From contig JANXLW010000486.1 of assembly GCA_025354965.1 (NCBI GenBank), positions 1-13,338 of the forward strand: a DNA stretch of 13,338 nucleotides. The letters run 5' to 3'. Shown piece after piece: positions 1-7,380 of this stretch; positions within the stretch are counted from its first letter, which is position 1, and each line of letters opens with the position of its first letter. Source of the stretch: Betaproteobacteria bacterium (lineage in GTDB: Bacteria; Pseudomonadota; Gammaproteobacteria; Burkholderiales; Burkholderiaceae_C). A model generated the notes under the pieces. The model did no database searches. It was given only the letters and a program-made list of their open reading frames with translations, and was not told the origin of the DNA. The translations under genes were made by a program, and so were the position numbers.

Positions 1-235
1 GCATGATGCCACCTGCGCCGACCCGGATGCGGCTGGTACCCCCCGCGACGTGCCCAATCAGCACCGATGTTGCCGCGCTGGCAATGCCGGGCATGCCGTG
101 ATGCTCCGCCAGCCAGTAACGTTGATAGCCCCAACCTTCAGCGTGTCGCGCCAAGTCAAGCGTATTGCGAAAAGATTGTGCAGCGTCTCCGCCTTGCACG
201 ATGGGTGAAAGGTCAAGAACTGAAAAAGGAATCAT
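1..235 (-). CDS. LLM-class (luciferase-like) flavin-dependent oxidoreductase, N-terminal fragment
   Basis: Reading the minus strand from the ATG at 235-233 gives 78 codons without a stop up to the left edge, so the gene is cut by the window and only its N-terminus is visible. The translation carries the recognisable start of the bacterial luciferase-like (YhbW/MsnO8-type) subfamily: LDLSPI at residues 8-12, then RYWLAEHHGMPGIAS around residues 39-53 and GTSRIRVGAGGIM at 66-78. Members are FMN- or F420-dependent monooxygenases with a TIM-barrel fold; the substrate cannot be told from this fragment. An in-frame TGA at 253-251 lies just upstream and no other start codon lies between, so the start is fixed. 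No strong Shine-Dalgarno is seen. The gene is divergent from the TRAP operon and shares its upstream region. Confidence 0.85.
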   Translation of the reverse strand, partial: MIPFSVLDLSPIVQGGDAAQSFRNTLDLARHAEGWGYQRYWLAEHHGMPGIASAATSVLIGHVAGGTSRIRVGAGGIM

Positions 236-390
236 GGACGGGATATTGGGTCATTCAAAAAAACAGCAAGGCAGGTGAACTCATTTTGCCGGTTTTTCGC
301 GTGACAATGACGCTTCGCGCTCAAATTGAAACACAGGCACAATCAGCGACCAGATACGCAAGCACTGCTAATAATCACCCGACTAAAACC

Positions 391-885
391 ATGAGTCCTG
401 AAACAGGCGCTGAACGCAACGTCTATCGGGCAGTGGATTCACTGTTACTGGTCAGCAGTGTCCTGGTGCTGCCGCTGGCCACTTTGTTGTTTGCCCAATG
501 GCCGTTGCGTGAATGGGTGCAGGCCTGGTCGCGACAGGCCAACGATCTGGCGCAAATCCTTTTTGCCCTGTATGTCTCGGTTGCAATTACCGCTGCATCA
601 CGCGCTAATTCCCATCTGGCTGTTTTCAAGCCGACAACCAGTCAGCCACAACACTTGAGTGTCTGGCGCGCCGGTTTACTGCTGGTCTGCGTTGGGCCAT
701 GGGCACTCTTTATGTTGTGGGCGGCGATGCCAACCATTGTCTCTTCGGTGGTGGGCTTCGAAAAATTTGGTGAAACGACAACGCCCGGCTATTTCGTCAT
801 CAAGCTCGCACTCGGTTTGTTGCTGGTGCTGGTCCTGATTGAAGCGATTGCGTCGAGCTTCAATGCCTGGCGTCACAAGTCATGA
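391..885 (+). CDS. TRAP transporter small permease (DctQ-like)
   Basis: A 164-residue hydrophobic protein with about four membrane segments (roughly residues 16-37, 50-68, 93-113 and 133-153), the usual topology and length of the DctQ subunit of tripartite ATP-independent periplasmic transporters. With DctM it forms the inner-membrane part of an ion-driven importer of organic acids or related solutes. The identification rests on topology, the C-terminal PGYFVIKLALGLLLVLVLIE segment and, above all, the overlap with an unmistakable DctM gene downstream (ATGA at 882-885). The frame is open back to base 67, but that extension would run into the divergent flavin oxidoreductase gene and is not membrane-like. 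I chose ATG 391; ATG 307 is an alternative. Neither has a good ribosome-binding site. Confidence 0.8.
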   Translation: MSPETGAERNVYRAVDSLLLVSSVLVLPLATLLFAQWPLREWVQAWSRQANDLAQILFALYVSVAITAASRANSHLAVFKPTTSQPQHLSVWRAGLLLVCVGPWALFMLWAAMPTIVSSVVGFEKFGETTTPGYFVIKLALGLLLVLVLIEAIASSFNAWRHKS

Positions 886-2372
886 TGCACTTCGGCGCAT
901 CGGCCGGGGTGTGGATGCTGTTGCTACTGGCGCTGGTGATTGTCTTGACGGGCTTGCCGGTTTGGGCTTTGTTGATCGGCGTTGCCAGCGCATTCGCCGT
1001 CACCGCAATGGCCGTCGGAAACCTGGACTTTGGCATCTTGGCTGCTCTGCCGGTGCGCATAGTCGGTTTACTGGAACATGACCTGTTACAGGCGCTTCCG
1101 CTTTATGTCTTCATCGGCATCTTGTTGCAGCGTTTGACAATGGCCGACTTGCTGTTTTCATCGTTAAAACGGGTTTTCCATGGCACCGGTGCCGGCAGCA
1201 GCCTGGCCGCCTTAAGCGTCGGCGCGTTGATCGCGCCCATGAATGGTTCAGTCGCTTCCAGTTCAGCCCTGCTGGCTCGGCTGGTAGCGCCGCGCTTGGG
1301 CAAAATGAATGCGGCGGGTGCCACTGCGTTAGTCAGCGTCGCCGCCACCATCGGTGTCGTTGTGCCACCTTCATTGGTGCTGATTTTGTTGGGGGACGCC
1401 ATGTTGCGCGCCCATACCGAGGCCAGCAATTTGCCGGGCTACGTGCTGGGCAGCCAGCGCATCATCAATACGCAGGATGTCTTTCAGGCGGCGTTGCTAC
1501 CGGCTCTTTGTGTGCTGCTGCTCTGGACTCTGGTGGTCTGGTGGCAAGGGCGCAAATTTAGTGGCGATGGCATTTGCACTGACCAAAATTTGGCTCAATT
1601 TGCAATTTCTTTCGTCGTGGTACTGGCAATTGTTGTGCTGTTGGGCGCGGTGTTCACCGGCAAAATGTATGCCGTGGAGGCCGCCGCCACAGGTGGTGTC
1701 CTGCTCTGCGTCGGTGCAATTTCATCGCACGCCCTGCGTTGGTCGCAATGGCAAGAAGTCTTGCTGGATACACTCAAATTGAGCGGCGCGCTGTTTGCGT
1801 TGCTGGTCGGTGCCAGCACGTTTAGCCTGGTTTTTAGATTGCTGGGTACAGACCGCTGGATTGCTGAACTGGTTCTGAATTCAAGCCTGTCGCCCCGCCT
1901 TACGGCTGCTCTCGTGTTGGTCACAGTAGCTTTGTGCGCCTGGGTGCTGGACGCGTTTGAAATGATCTTTGTCGTCGTACCGATCGTCGCGCCGCCCTTG
2001 ATAGCCAAGCTGGGTGATGCGCAACAGGCTGCGGTCCTGCTATTGCTGGTGCTGCAACTGAGTTTTTTGATTCCTCCCATGGGATATGCAGTGTTGATGG
2101 CGCGTTCGCGCGCTGGCTTGGGTTCGGTCCGCACCGCCGCGCTGGTCAGGGCATTGCTGCCGTTTGTCGTTGCGCAATGTGCGGTCACGGCAATTGTTTT
2201 TATGTCGCCATGGACAGTGCACCAACTCGATGTCCCGCTGGCGTTGGCAGTCGATGCGCCGACTCAGTCGGTCCAGGATATCGATCAGCAAATGCGGGAC
2301 ATGGCGTTGCAGAAAGATCCCTCTGAGGAACAGGCACCGAGCGCGGACCAACTTAAAAAGGCCGACAAATGA
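882..2372 (+). CDS. TRAP transporter large permease (DctM-like)
   Basis: A 496-residue polytopic membrane protein of the DctM/IT superfamily, the channel-forming subunit of a TRAP importer. Family hallmarks are the glycine- and proline-rich half-helices: VSVAATIGVVVPPSLVLIL around residues 151-169, the VVVPIVAPPLIAKLGD segment near 367-382, and LSFLIPPMGYAVLMA near 390-404. It starts inside the stop of the small permease and ends in an ATGA overlap with the flavin monooxygenase gene, so the three are probably translationally coupled. It is longer than most DctM proteins (about 425-430 residues): a hydrophilic loop follows residue 170, and a charged, Gln/Asp-rich tail of about 55 residues begins near 441. 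No periplasmic binding protein gene is next to it, so substrate specificity is open. Confidence 0.92.
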   Translation: MMHFGASAGVWMLLLLALVIVLTGLPVWALLIGVASAFAVTAMAVGNLDFGILAALPVRIVGLLEHDLLQALPLYVFIGILLQRLTMADLLFSSLKRVFHGTGAGSSLAALSVGALIAPMNGSVASSSALLARLVAPRLGKMNAAGATALVSVAATIGVVVPPSLVLILLGDAMLRAHTEASNLPGYVLGSQRIINTQDVFQAALLPALCVLLLWTLVVWWQGRKFSGDGICTDQNLAQFAISFVVVLAIVVLLGAVFTGKMYAVEAAATGGVLLCVGAISSHALRWSQWQEVLLDTLKLSGALFALLVGASTFSLVFRLLGTDRWIAELVLNSSLSPRLTAALVLVTVALCAWVLDAFEMIFVVVPIVAPPLIAKLGDAQQAAVLLLLVLQLSFLIPPMGYAVLMARSRAGLGSVRTAALVRALLPFVVAQCAVTAIVFMSPWTVHQLDVPLALAVDAPTQSVQDIDQQMRDMALQKDPSEEQAPSADQLKKADK

Positions 2373-3547
2373 GCTGCAGAACCTTAGTCATCGGCGGCGG
2401 AATTGGGGGCTTGGCGGCGGCGCTGGCCTGTTCTGGTATCGGCTGTGAAGTTGAATTGTTTGAACGCTCAACCGAGTTCACTGAGGTCGGGGCTGGCATT
2501 CAGCTGGGACCGAACGTTGTGAAGGTGCTGCACGGCTGGGGTTTGAAAGAAGCCCTGCAAGCAGTCGCCGCTTTTCCGGATCGACTGCAAGTGCGTGACG
2601 CTATTTCCGGTACTGAACTCGGTGTGTTGCGCCTGGGTGCTGTCACGGTGCAGCGCTATGGCTCACCGTATGCGACGATTCACCGGGCTGACCTGCATGC
2701 TTTGCTGCTGTCGGCCGTGCGCCAGCAAGGTGCTGCGCAGTTGCAGCTGGATCACGAGCTCGCCAGCTTTGAGCAGCAGGATCGCGGCGTCACCCTGCAT
2801 ATGACCGATGGTCGCATCGTACAAGGCGACGCACTGGTAGGCGCTGACGGTTTGTGGAGTTCGGTGCGCCGACAATTGCTCAACGACGGCAAGCCTCACG
2901 CGACTGGTCATCTGGCCTATCGTGCTCTGGTTGAACAACGCAGTCTGCCGGAACGCTTGCGCTCCCAGCAGGTGACCGCCTGGCTTGGGCCAGAATTTCA
3001 CGTCGTCCAGTACCCGGTACGTCGGGGCGCGTGGCTCAACGTCGTGGCCATTGTGCGGGGTCGCATTGTTGGGGAGGTCGAGCACTGGGATCACAGCGCC
3101 CACGCTGCCGAGCTGAGGGACCGAATGACTGCAACCTGCCCCTCTTTGCAGGACCTGATTCAAGCTATCAATCATTGGCGTTTGTGGGGCTTAAGCGTGC
3201 GTGCGCCAATGCAGGGACCCCATGAGCAGGCACAGGGTCGGGTTGCGCTGCTGGGCGACGCGGCGCACCCGATGGTGCCTTACCTGGCGCAGGGGGCCGG
3301 TATGGCCATTGAGGATGCGCATGCGTTGGCTCAGTCCCTGCGTATCTGCGGCTCGGACGTGCCCAGCGCACTGAAGAACTATGCCAACAGTCGATGGCAA
3401 CGTAACGCACGCGTGCAGGCTGGCGCAATTCGCAACGGCGAGATATTTCATGCTACCGGGCTGCTGCGCTGGGGGCGTGATACCGCGATGACACTACTGG
3501 GTGAACGATTGCTTGACCTGCCCTGGCTTTACCGTGGTCCGTCCTGA
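2369..3547 (+). CDS. FAD-dependent (group A) aromatic-type monooxygenase
   Basis: A 392-residue flavoprotein hydroxylase related to salicylate 1-hydroxylase and 3-hydroxybenzoate 6-hydroxylase. All three family motifs are present: the N-terminal dinucleotide fold GGGIGG (residues 9-14) with an acidic residue at the end of strand 2 (E32), the DG motif in VGADGLWSSVRRQL (157-170), and the GD motif in LLGDAAHPMVPYLAQGAGM (294-312). HRADLH at 105-110 is also typical of the salicylate-hydroxylase branch. Such enzymes use NAD(P)H and O2 to hydroxylate an aromatic or other cyclic substrate in the cytoplasm. There is no transmembrane tail and no signal peptide. The ATG overlaps the TGA of the TRAP large permease, so its substrate may be what that transporter imports. 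UbiH/Coq6-type activity is less likely in this context. The exact substrate is not predictable. Confidence 0.88.
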   Translation: MSCRTLVIGGGIGGLAAALACSGIGCEVELFERSTEFTEVGAGIQLGPNVVKVLHGWGLKEALQAVAAFPDRLQVRDAISGTELGVLRLGAVTVQRYGSPYATIHRADLHALLLSAVRQQGAAQLQLDHELASFEQQDRGVTLHMTDGRIVQGDALVGADGLWSSVRRQLLNDGKPHATGHLAYRALVEQRSLPERLRSQQVTAWLGPEFHVVQYPVRRGAWLNVVAIVRGRIVGEVEHWDHSAHAAELRDRMTATCPSLQDLIQAINHWRLWGLSVRAPMQGPHEQAQGRVALLGDAAHPMVPYLAQGAGMAIEDAHALAQSLRICGSDVPSALKNYANSRWQRNARVQAGAIRNGEIFHATGLLRWGRDTAMTLLGERLLDLPWLYRGPS

Positions 3548-3580
3548 CTGTCAAACAGGTTTTCGCCGCGCTGCGGCACC

Positions 3581-3586
3581 GGGAGA
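3581..3586 (+). promoter_or_regulatory. Ribosome-binding site deciding the M19-family start
   Basis: GGGAGA lies 6 bases before the ATG at 3593 but only 3 bases before the in-frame TTG at 3590, which favours ATG 3593. A short GCCGC-GCT-GCGGC hairpin (3565-3577) sits just upstream. Confidence 0.55.
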
Positions 3587-3592
3587 ATATTG

Positions 3593-4558
3593 ATGATTAA
3601 CTGGGATGCCCATGCCTGCTTGCCACTGCATCCGAAAGCCGACTTTGCGCCGCTCGATCGGCTGCACGCTGCGGGTGTGAATTATGTGTCGCTCAACGTC
3701 GGCATGGACATGAACCCGGTCTCGCAAATAATGTCTGTCATTGCGGCTTTTCGCGCCACCATCGCGGCGCAGCCACAGCGTTACCTGTTGGCCTGCAGTG
3801 TGCAGGACATTGAACGCGCCGCCGCCGAAAGCAAGCTGGCAATCGGTTTTGATCTGGAGGGTGCCATGCCCCTGCTCGAGCAGCCCGAGATGGTGGCGCT
3901 GTACCGCGACTTGGGCGTGCGCCAAATGCATCTGGCCTACAACCGCAACAACAGTGTGGCTGGTGGCTGCCACGATGTCGAACAAGGCCTCACTAAACTG
4001 GGCCAACAAGTGGTAGCAGCCATCAACGCGGCTGGCGTGTTGCTGGACTGCTCCCACAGCGGACGCCGCTGCAGCCTGGACATCATGGATGCCTCAACCA
4101 AGCCTGTCATCTTCAGTCACTCCAACCCACAGGCGCTGGTGGAGCATGGGCGCAACGTGACCGACGAACAGATCCACGCCTGCGCTGCCACGGGCGGCGT
4201 GGTCTGTATCTCGGGTGTTTCGATGTTCCTGGACAGTCGCGTGCCTACGGCCGACGATGTGGCAAAACATGCCGCCTATGTGGCCAACCTGGTCGGCGTG
4301 GCACACGTCGGCATTGGTCTGGATATCAGCTTTCATCAGAGCGAGCTCAACGACAATCCGCCGGGTGATTTTGATCCGACTTACTGGTGGCCCAAGGAAG
4401 CCGGCTACCACCGCGGCATCCTGTGCACGGCCTACCCACCCATCGAATGTTGGAAAGTGCTGGGTACCGCGTTGCAACGCACCGGCATGACGGCCGCAGA
4501 GGCAGCGCTGGTGATGGGTGGCAATATGATGCGCGTGGCGGCGCAGGTTTGGTGTTGA
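3593..4558 (+). CDS. M19 (renal dipeptidase)-family metallohydrolase, HxC variant
   Basis: A 321-residue TIM-barrel metallohydrolase of peptidase family M19 (membrane/renal dipeptidase). Aligned by eye with renal dipeptidase, the metal-ligand positions are H7, then C9 where the family normally has Asp (the motif reads HAC, not HxD), E89 in DLEGA, H155 in DCSHSG and H176 in FSHSNP. The conserved RNVTDEQIHACAATGGVVCI and GGNMMRV segments also fit. Classical members cleave dipeptides or beta-lactams; relatives act on other amide bonds. No signal peptide is visible, so a cytoplasmic role is inferred. The protein has ten cysteines. It lies 45 bases after the flavin monooxygenase on the same strand and is probably the last gene of the TRAP operon. 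I recall other M19 proteins with Cys at this position, so it may be a subfamily, not damage; substrate unknown. Confidence 0.85.
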   Translation: MINWDAHACLPLHPKADFAPLDRLHAAGVNYVSLNVGMDMNPVSQIMSVIAAFRATIAAQPQRYLLACSVQDIERAAAESKLAIGFDLEGAMPLLEQPEMVALYRDLGVRQMHLAYNRNNSVAGGCHDVEQGLTKLGQQVVAAINAAGVLLDCSHSGRRCSLDIMDASTKPVIFSHSNPQALVEHGRNVTDEQIHACAATGGVVCISGVSMFLDSRVPTADDVAKHAAYVANLVGVAHVGIGLDISFHQSELNDNPPGDFDPTYWWPKEAGYHRGILCTAYPPIECWKVLGTALQRTGMTAAEAALVMGGNMMRVAAQVWC

Positions 4559-4574
4559 CGTGCGCGTTAACACC
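4551..4574. terminator. Candidate bidirectional hairpin between convergent genes
   Basis: GGTGTTGACG pairs with CGTTAACACC (10 pairs including one G-T) around a TGCG loop. It overlaps the stop of the M19 gene and lies just past the argF stop on the other strand, where a shared terminator would be expected. No T-run follows on either strand, so intrinsic termination is uncertain. Confidence 0.35.
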
Positions 4575-4580
4575 AGATAT

Positions 4581-5563
<983 letters not shown>

Positions 5564-5564
<1 letters not shown>

Positions 5565-6775
5565 CATTGCTCCAGAATTAGTTGCTCGATCAGCGGGCAC
5601 AGAATGGCGACCACCTCGTCAGCCTCCGCCGAGCTCATGATGAGCGGCGGCACCAGACGGATCACGGTGTCGGCGGTGACGCTGATCAACAACCCATGGT
5701 CGGCACATTGCCCTACCAGTGCGGCGCACGGTTTCGCCAGTTCGATGCCCAGCATCAAGCCCTGTCCGCGAATCTCCTTGACAGCTTGCGTCGCAAGTTC
5801 CTGTGACAATGCACGCGTCAGTGCGGCAACCAGATGCGCGCCAACTTTTGTCGCGTTGGCCAGCAGGCCGTCTTCTTCCATGATGCGGATGGTTTCCACA
5901 CCGGCCCGCATGGCAAGCGGGTTGCCGCCAAACGTGGTGCCGTGGTTGCCGGGCTGAAAAATGTTAGCCGCCTTTGCACTTGCCACGACCGCGCCAACTG
6001 GCACACCCGAGCCCAAACCCTTGGCCAGCGGCATGACGTCGGGAATGATCCCCGCCCACTGGTGAGCAAACCATTTGCCGGTGCGTCCCATACCACACTG
6101 GACCTCGTCAATCATCAGCAGCCAGTCATTTTTGTCGCATAGCTGGCGCACTTCCCTAAGGTAGTCCATGTGCGTCGGGTTGATGCCGCCTTCGCCCTGG
6201 ATCGCCTCAAAAAACACGGCCACCACGTTGGGGTTGCAGGCAGTCGCCGCTACAAGGCTTGCCATATCATTGAGGGGCACCCGGATAAAACCTTCCACCA
6301 AAGGCCCAAAACCGGCCTGAATCTTCGGGTTGCCAGTGGCGCTCAAGGTAGCGATGGAGCGGCCATGGAAAGCCTTTTCGCAAACCACGATCTCGGGGTG
6401 CTCAATGCCTTTGTCATGACCAAATTTGCGCGCCAGTTTCAGTGCCGCCTCATTGGCTTCCAGACCACTGGAGCAAAAAAAGACATTGCTCATACCCGAC
6501 AGTTCGACCAGTTTTTTTGCCAGCACCTCCTGATTCGGCACATGGTAGTAGTTGCAACTGTGGATGATTTTGGCAATCTGGTCCTGTAGCGCGGGTACCA
6601 GCTTGGGGTGGTTGTGTCCCAGCGTATTGACTGCAATGCCGCCTAGCGCGTCCAGGTACGACTTGCCATTGATATCCCAGACGCGGCAACCCTGACCGTG
6701 CGACAAGGCAATCGGCAAGCGGCCATAGGTATTCATGACGTGCGGCGAGGCGGCTTCAATGAAAGGGGCGTTCAT
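5564..6775 (-). CDS. argD: Acetylornithine aminotransferase
   Basis: PLP-dependent class III aminotransferase that converts N-acetylglutamate semialdehyde to N-acetylornithine (with glutamate), a step of arginine biosynthesis; many homologues also serve as succinyldiaminopimelate aminotransferase in lysine synthesis. The 403-residue product shows SSGLEANEAALKLAR near 102-116, FHGRS (136-140), the PLP-contacting IDEVQCGMGRTG (222-233), and the Schiff-base lysine K252 in PLAKGLGSGVPVG. TFGGNPLA follows about 30 residues later. The ATG at 6775 was chosen because AGGA stands 5 bases upstream; an in-frame TTG at 6790 would lie upstream of that site. It overlaps argF by one base as TGATG, so argD-argF form one transcription unit, downstream of rpsT but separated from it by an intrinsic terminator. 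Confidence 0.96.
5570..5573 (-). promoter_or_regulatory. argF ribosome-binding site inside the end of argD
   Basis: GGAG on the minus strand, within the last codons of argD and 5 bases before the ATG at 5564. It supports translational coupling across the TGATG overlap and selects ATG 5564 over ATG 5567, which would leave only 2 bases. Confidence 0.5.
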
Positions 6776-6780
6776 GGCTT

Positions 6781-6784
6781 TCCT
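6781..6784 (-). promoter_or_regulatory. argD ribosome-binding site
   Basis: AGGA (within AGGAAAG on the minus strand) lies 5 bases before the ATG at 6775. It fixes the argD start against the TTG at 6790. Confidence 0.6.
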
Positions 6785-6801
6785 GATCAACTGGGGACAC
6801 C

Positions 6802-6832
6802 AAAAAGAATCGGCCCGTTCAATGGCGGGCCG
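6802..6832 (-). terminator. GC-rich hairpin with T-rich tail in the rpsT-argD gap
   Basis: On the minus strand CGGCCCG (6832-6826), an 8-base loop and CGGGCCG (6817-6811) form a perfect 7-bp stem, followed by ATTCTTTTTG. It lies downstream of the main rpsT terminator and 27 bases before the argD start codon. It may be a backup terminator for rpsT, or a leader hairpin (attenuator) on the argD-argF mRNA. The T-run is interrupted by a C, so strength is uncertain. Confidence 0.45.
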
Positions 6833-6856
6833 TTGAAGCGTGATTTTAGACTCAAC

Positions 6857-6879
6857 AAAAAAGCCGTCTTGCGACGGCT
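6857..6879 (-). terminator. Intrinsic terminator of rpsT
   Basis: Minus strand: AGCCGTC (6879-6873), loop GCAA (a GNRA-type tetraloop), GACGGCT (6868-6862), then a run of T to 6857 followed by G. A perfect 7-bp GC-rich stem with a T-tract is a textbook Rho-independent terminator. It lies 82 bases after the rpsT stop codon and before argD. Confidence 0.9.
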
Positions 6880-6899
6880 CCTTTGCTCTTTACTGACAG

Positions 6900-6949
6900 C
6901 GCACCCGTTACAAACGGCGAATCAACTCATCCAAAAGTTGATTCGTGCG
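6900..6949 (-). other. Structured rpsT 3' UTR (possible three-way junction)
   Basis: Between the rpsT stop and its terminator the minus strand can form a perfect 10-bp stem, CGAATCAACT with AGTTGATTCG (6945-6936 with 6927-6918, 8-base loop), and next to it CCGTT-TGT-AACGG (6917-6905). The flanking CGCA (6949-6946) and TGCG (6903-6900) can pair to close both helices into a three-way junction. With the terminator this makes a compact structured tail of about 105 bases. Function is unknown; RNA protection or a 3'-UTR-derived small RNA are possibilities. Confidence 0.45.
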
Positions 6950-6961
6950 ATTTGCCTGAAA

Positions 6962-7264
6962 TCAGGCAGCGATTGCGGCCAGGGCTTTCACCTTGGTCGA
7001 CAGGCGGCTCTTGTCACGAGCGGCCTTGTTTTTGTGAAAGATGCCTTTGTCAGCCACAATGTCGACCACCGCCTGCATCTTGCCGAACAACTCGGTTGCC
7101 TTGGCCTTGTCGCCAGCAACAACGGCTTTTTCCACGTTCTTCACCGCGGTGCGGTATTTGGAACGCAGTGAAGTGTTGGCAGCGTTAATCTTGACGTCCT
7201 GACGAACGCGCTTACGGCCCGACGCCAGGCGCGGGTTCTTTTTCTTGGGTTTGGTAGAAGCCAT
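6962..7264 (-). CDS. rpsT: 30S ribosomal protein bS20
   Basis: Primary 16S rRNA-binding protein of the small subunit, a three-helix basic protein. The 100-residue product begins MASTKPKKKNPRLASGRKR, has the conserved SLRSKYRTAVKNVEKA segment (residues 32-47) and the GIFHKNKAARDKSRLSTKV signature (74-92), with very high Lys/Arg content. It is longer than the E. coli protein (87 residues) because of an extended C-terminal end, as in other betaproteobacteria. AAGGAA stands about 9 bases before the ATG. It is monocistronic by appearance: an extended -10 lies upstream at 7310-7318 and an intrinsic terminator at 6857-6879. It is divergent from murJ. In other bacteria bS20 represses its own translation; nothing here proves that. 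Confidence 0.98.
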   Translation of the reverse strand: MASTKPKKKNPRLASGRKRVRQDVKINAANTSLRSKYRTAVKNVEKAVVAGDKAKATELFGKMQAVVDIVADKGIFHKNKAARDKSRLSTKVKALAAIAA

Positions 7265-7309
7265 ATTTAATGTTCCTTGGGTCTGTGGATGTTGTCAGCA
7301 AAACCGGTA

Positions 7310-7318
7310 ATTCTAACA
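7310..7318 (-). promoter_or_regulatory. Extended -10 promoter candidate for rpsT
   Basis: The minus strand reads TGTTAGAAT, i.e. a TGn extension plus TAGAAT (5 of 6 to TATAAT), 46 bases upstream of the rpsT start codon. No good -35 hexamer lies 16-18 bases upstream, which is tolerated for extended -10 promoters. Inferred from sequence only. Confidence 0.45.
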
Positions 7319-7380
7319 GGCGCCAGCCACTAGCGTGGAGGTCGGCGGCCACGCGCCAGGACGCAGCTACACTTCGCGTC

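Noticed and set aside
340..375. AATAAT (370-375) as a -10 box for the TRAP operon.
   Set aside because: It matches 5 of 6 bases, but the only -35 near the right distance (GCGACC) is poor and the start site would lie under 10 bases from the chosen ATG.
67..390. In-frame N-terminal extension of the TRAP small permease back to base 67.
   Set aside because: It overlaps the divergent flavin oxidoreductase gene on the minus strand, is not membrane-like, and would more than double the usual N-terminal length.
1595..2188. Minus-strand open frame of 197 codons inside the TRAP large permease gene.
   Set aside because: Its product is a low-complexity Thr/Ser/Ala-rich sequence without any family motif; it is a shadow of the strongly supported plus-strand gene.
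2663..3175. Minus-strand open frame of 170 codons opposite the flavin monooxygenase.
   Set aside because: No recognisable domain and fully covered by a gene with three intact flavoprotein motifs.
5565..5600. Upstream extension of argF to base 5600.
   Set aside because: It would overlap argD by 37 bases, while an ATG with a well-placed GGAG exists at the argD stop.
7270..7380. Upstream extension of murJ to base 7270.
   Set aside because: The extra residues precede the conserved MurJ N-terminus, whose R18/R24/D39/R52 numbering fits the GTG at 7381, and they cover the rpsT promoter region.
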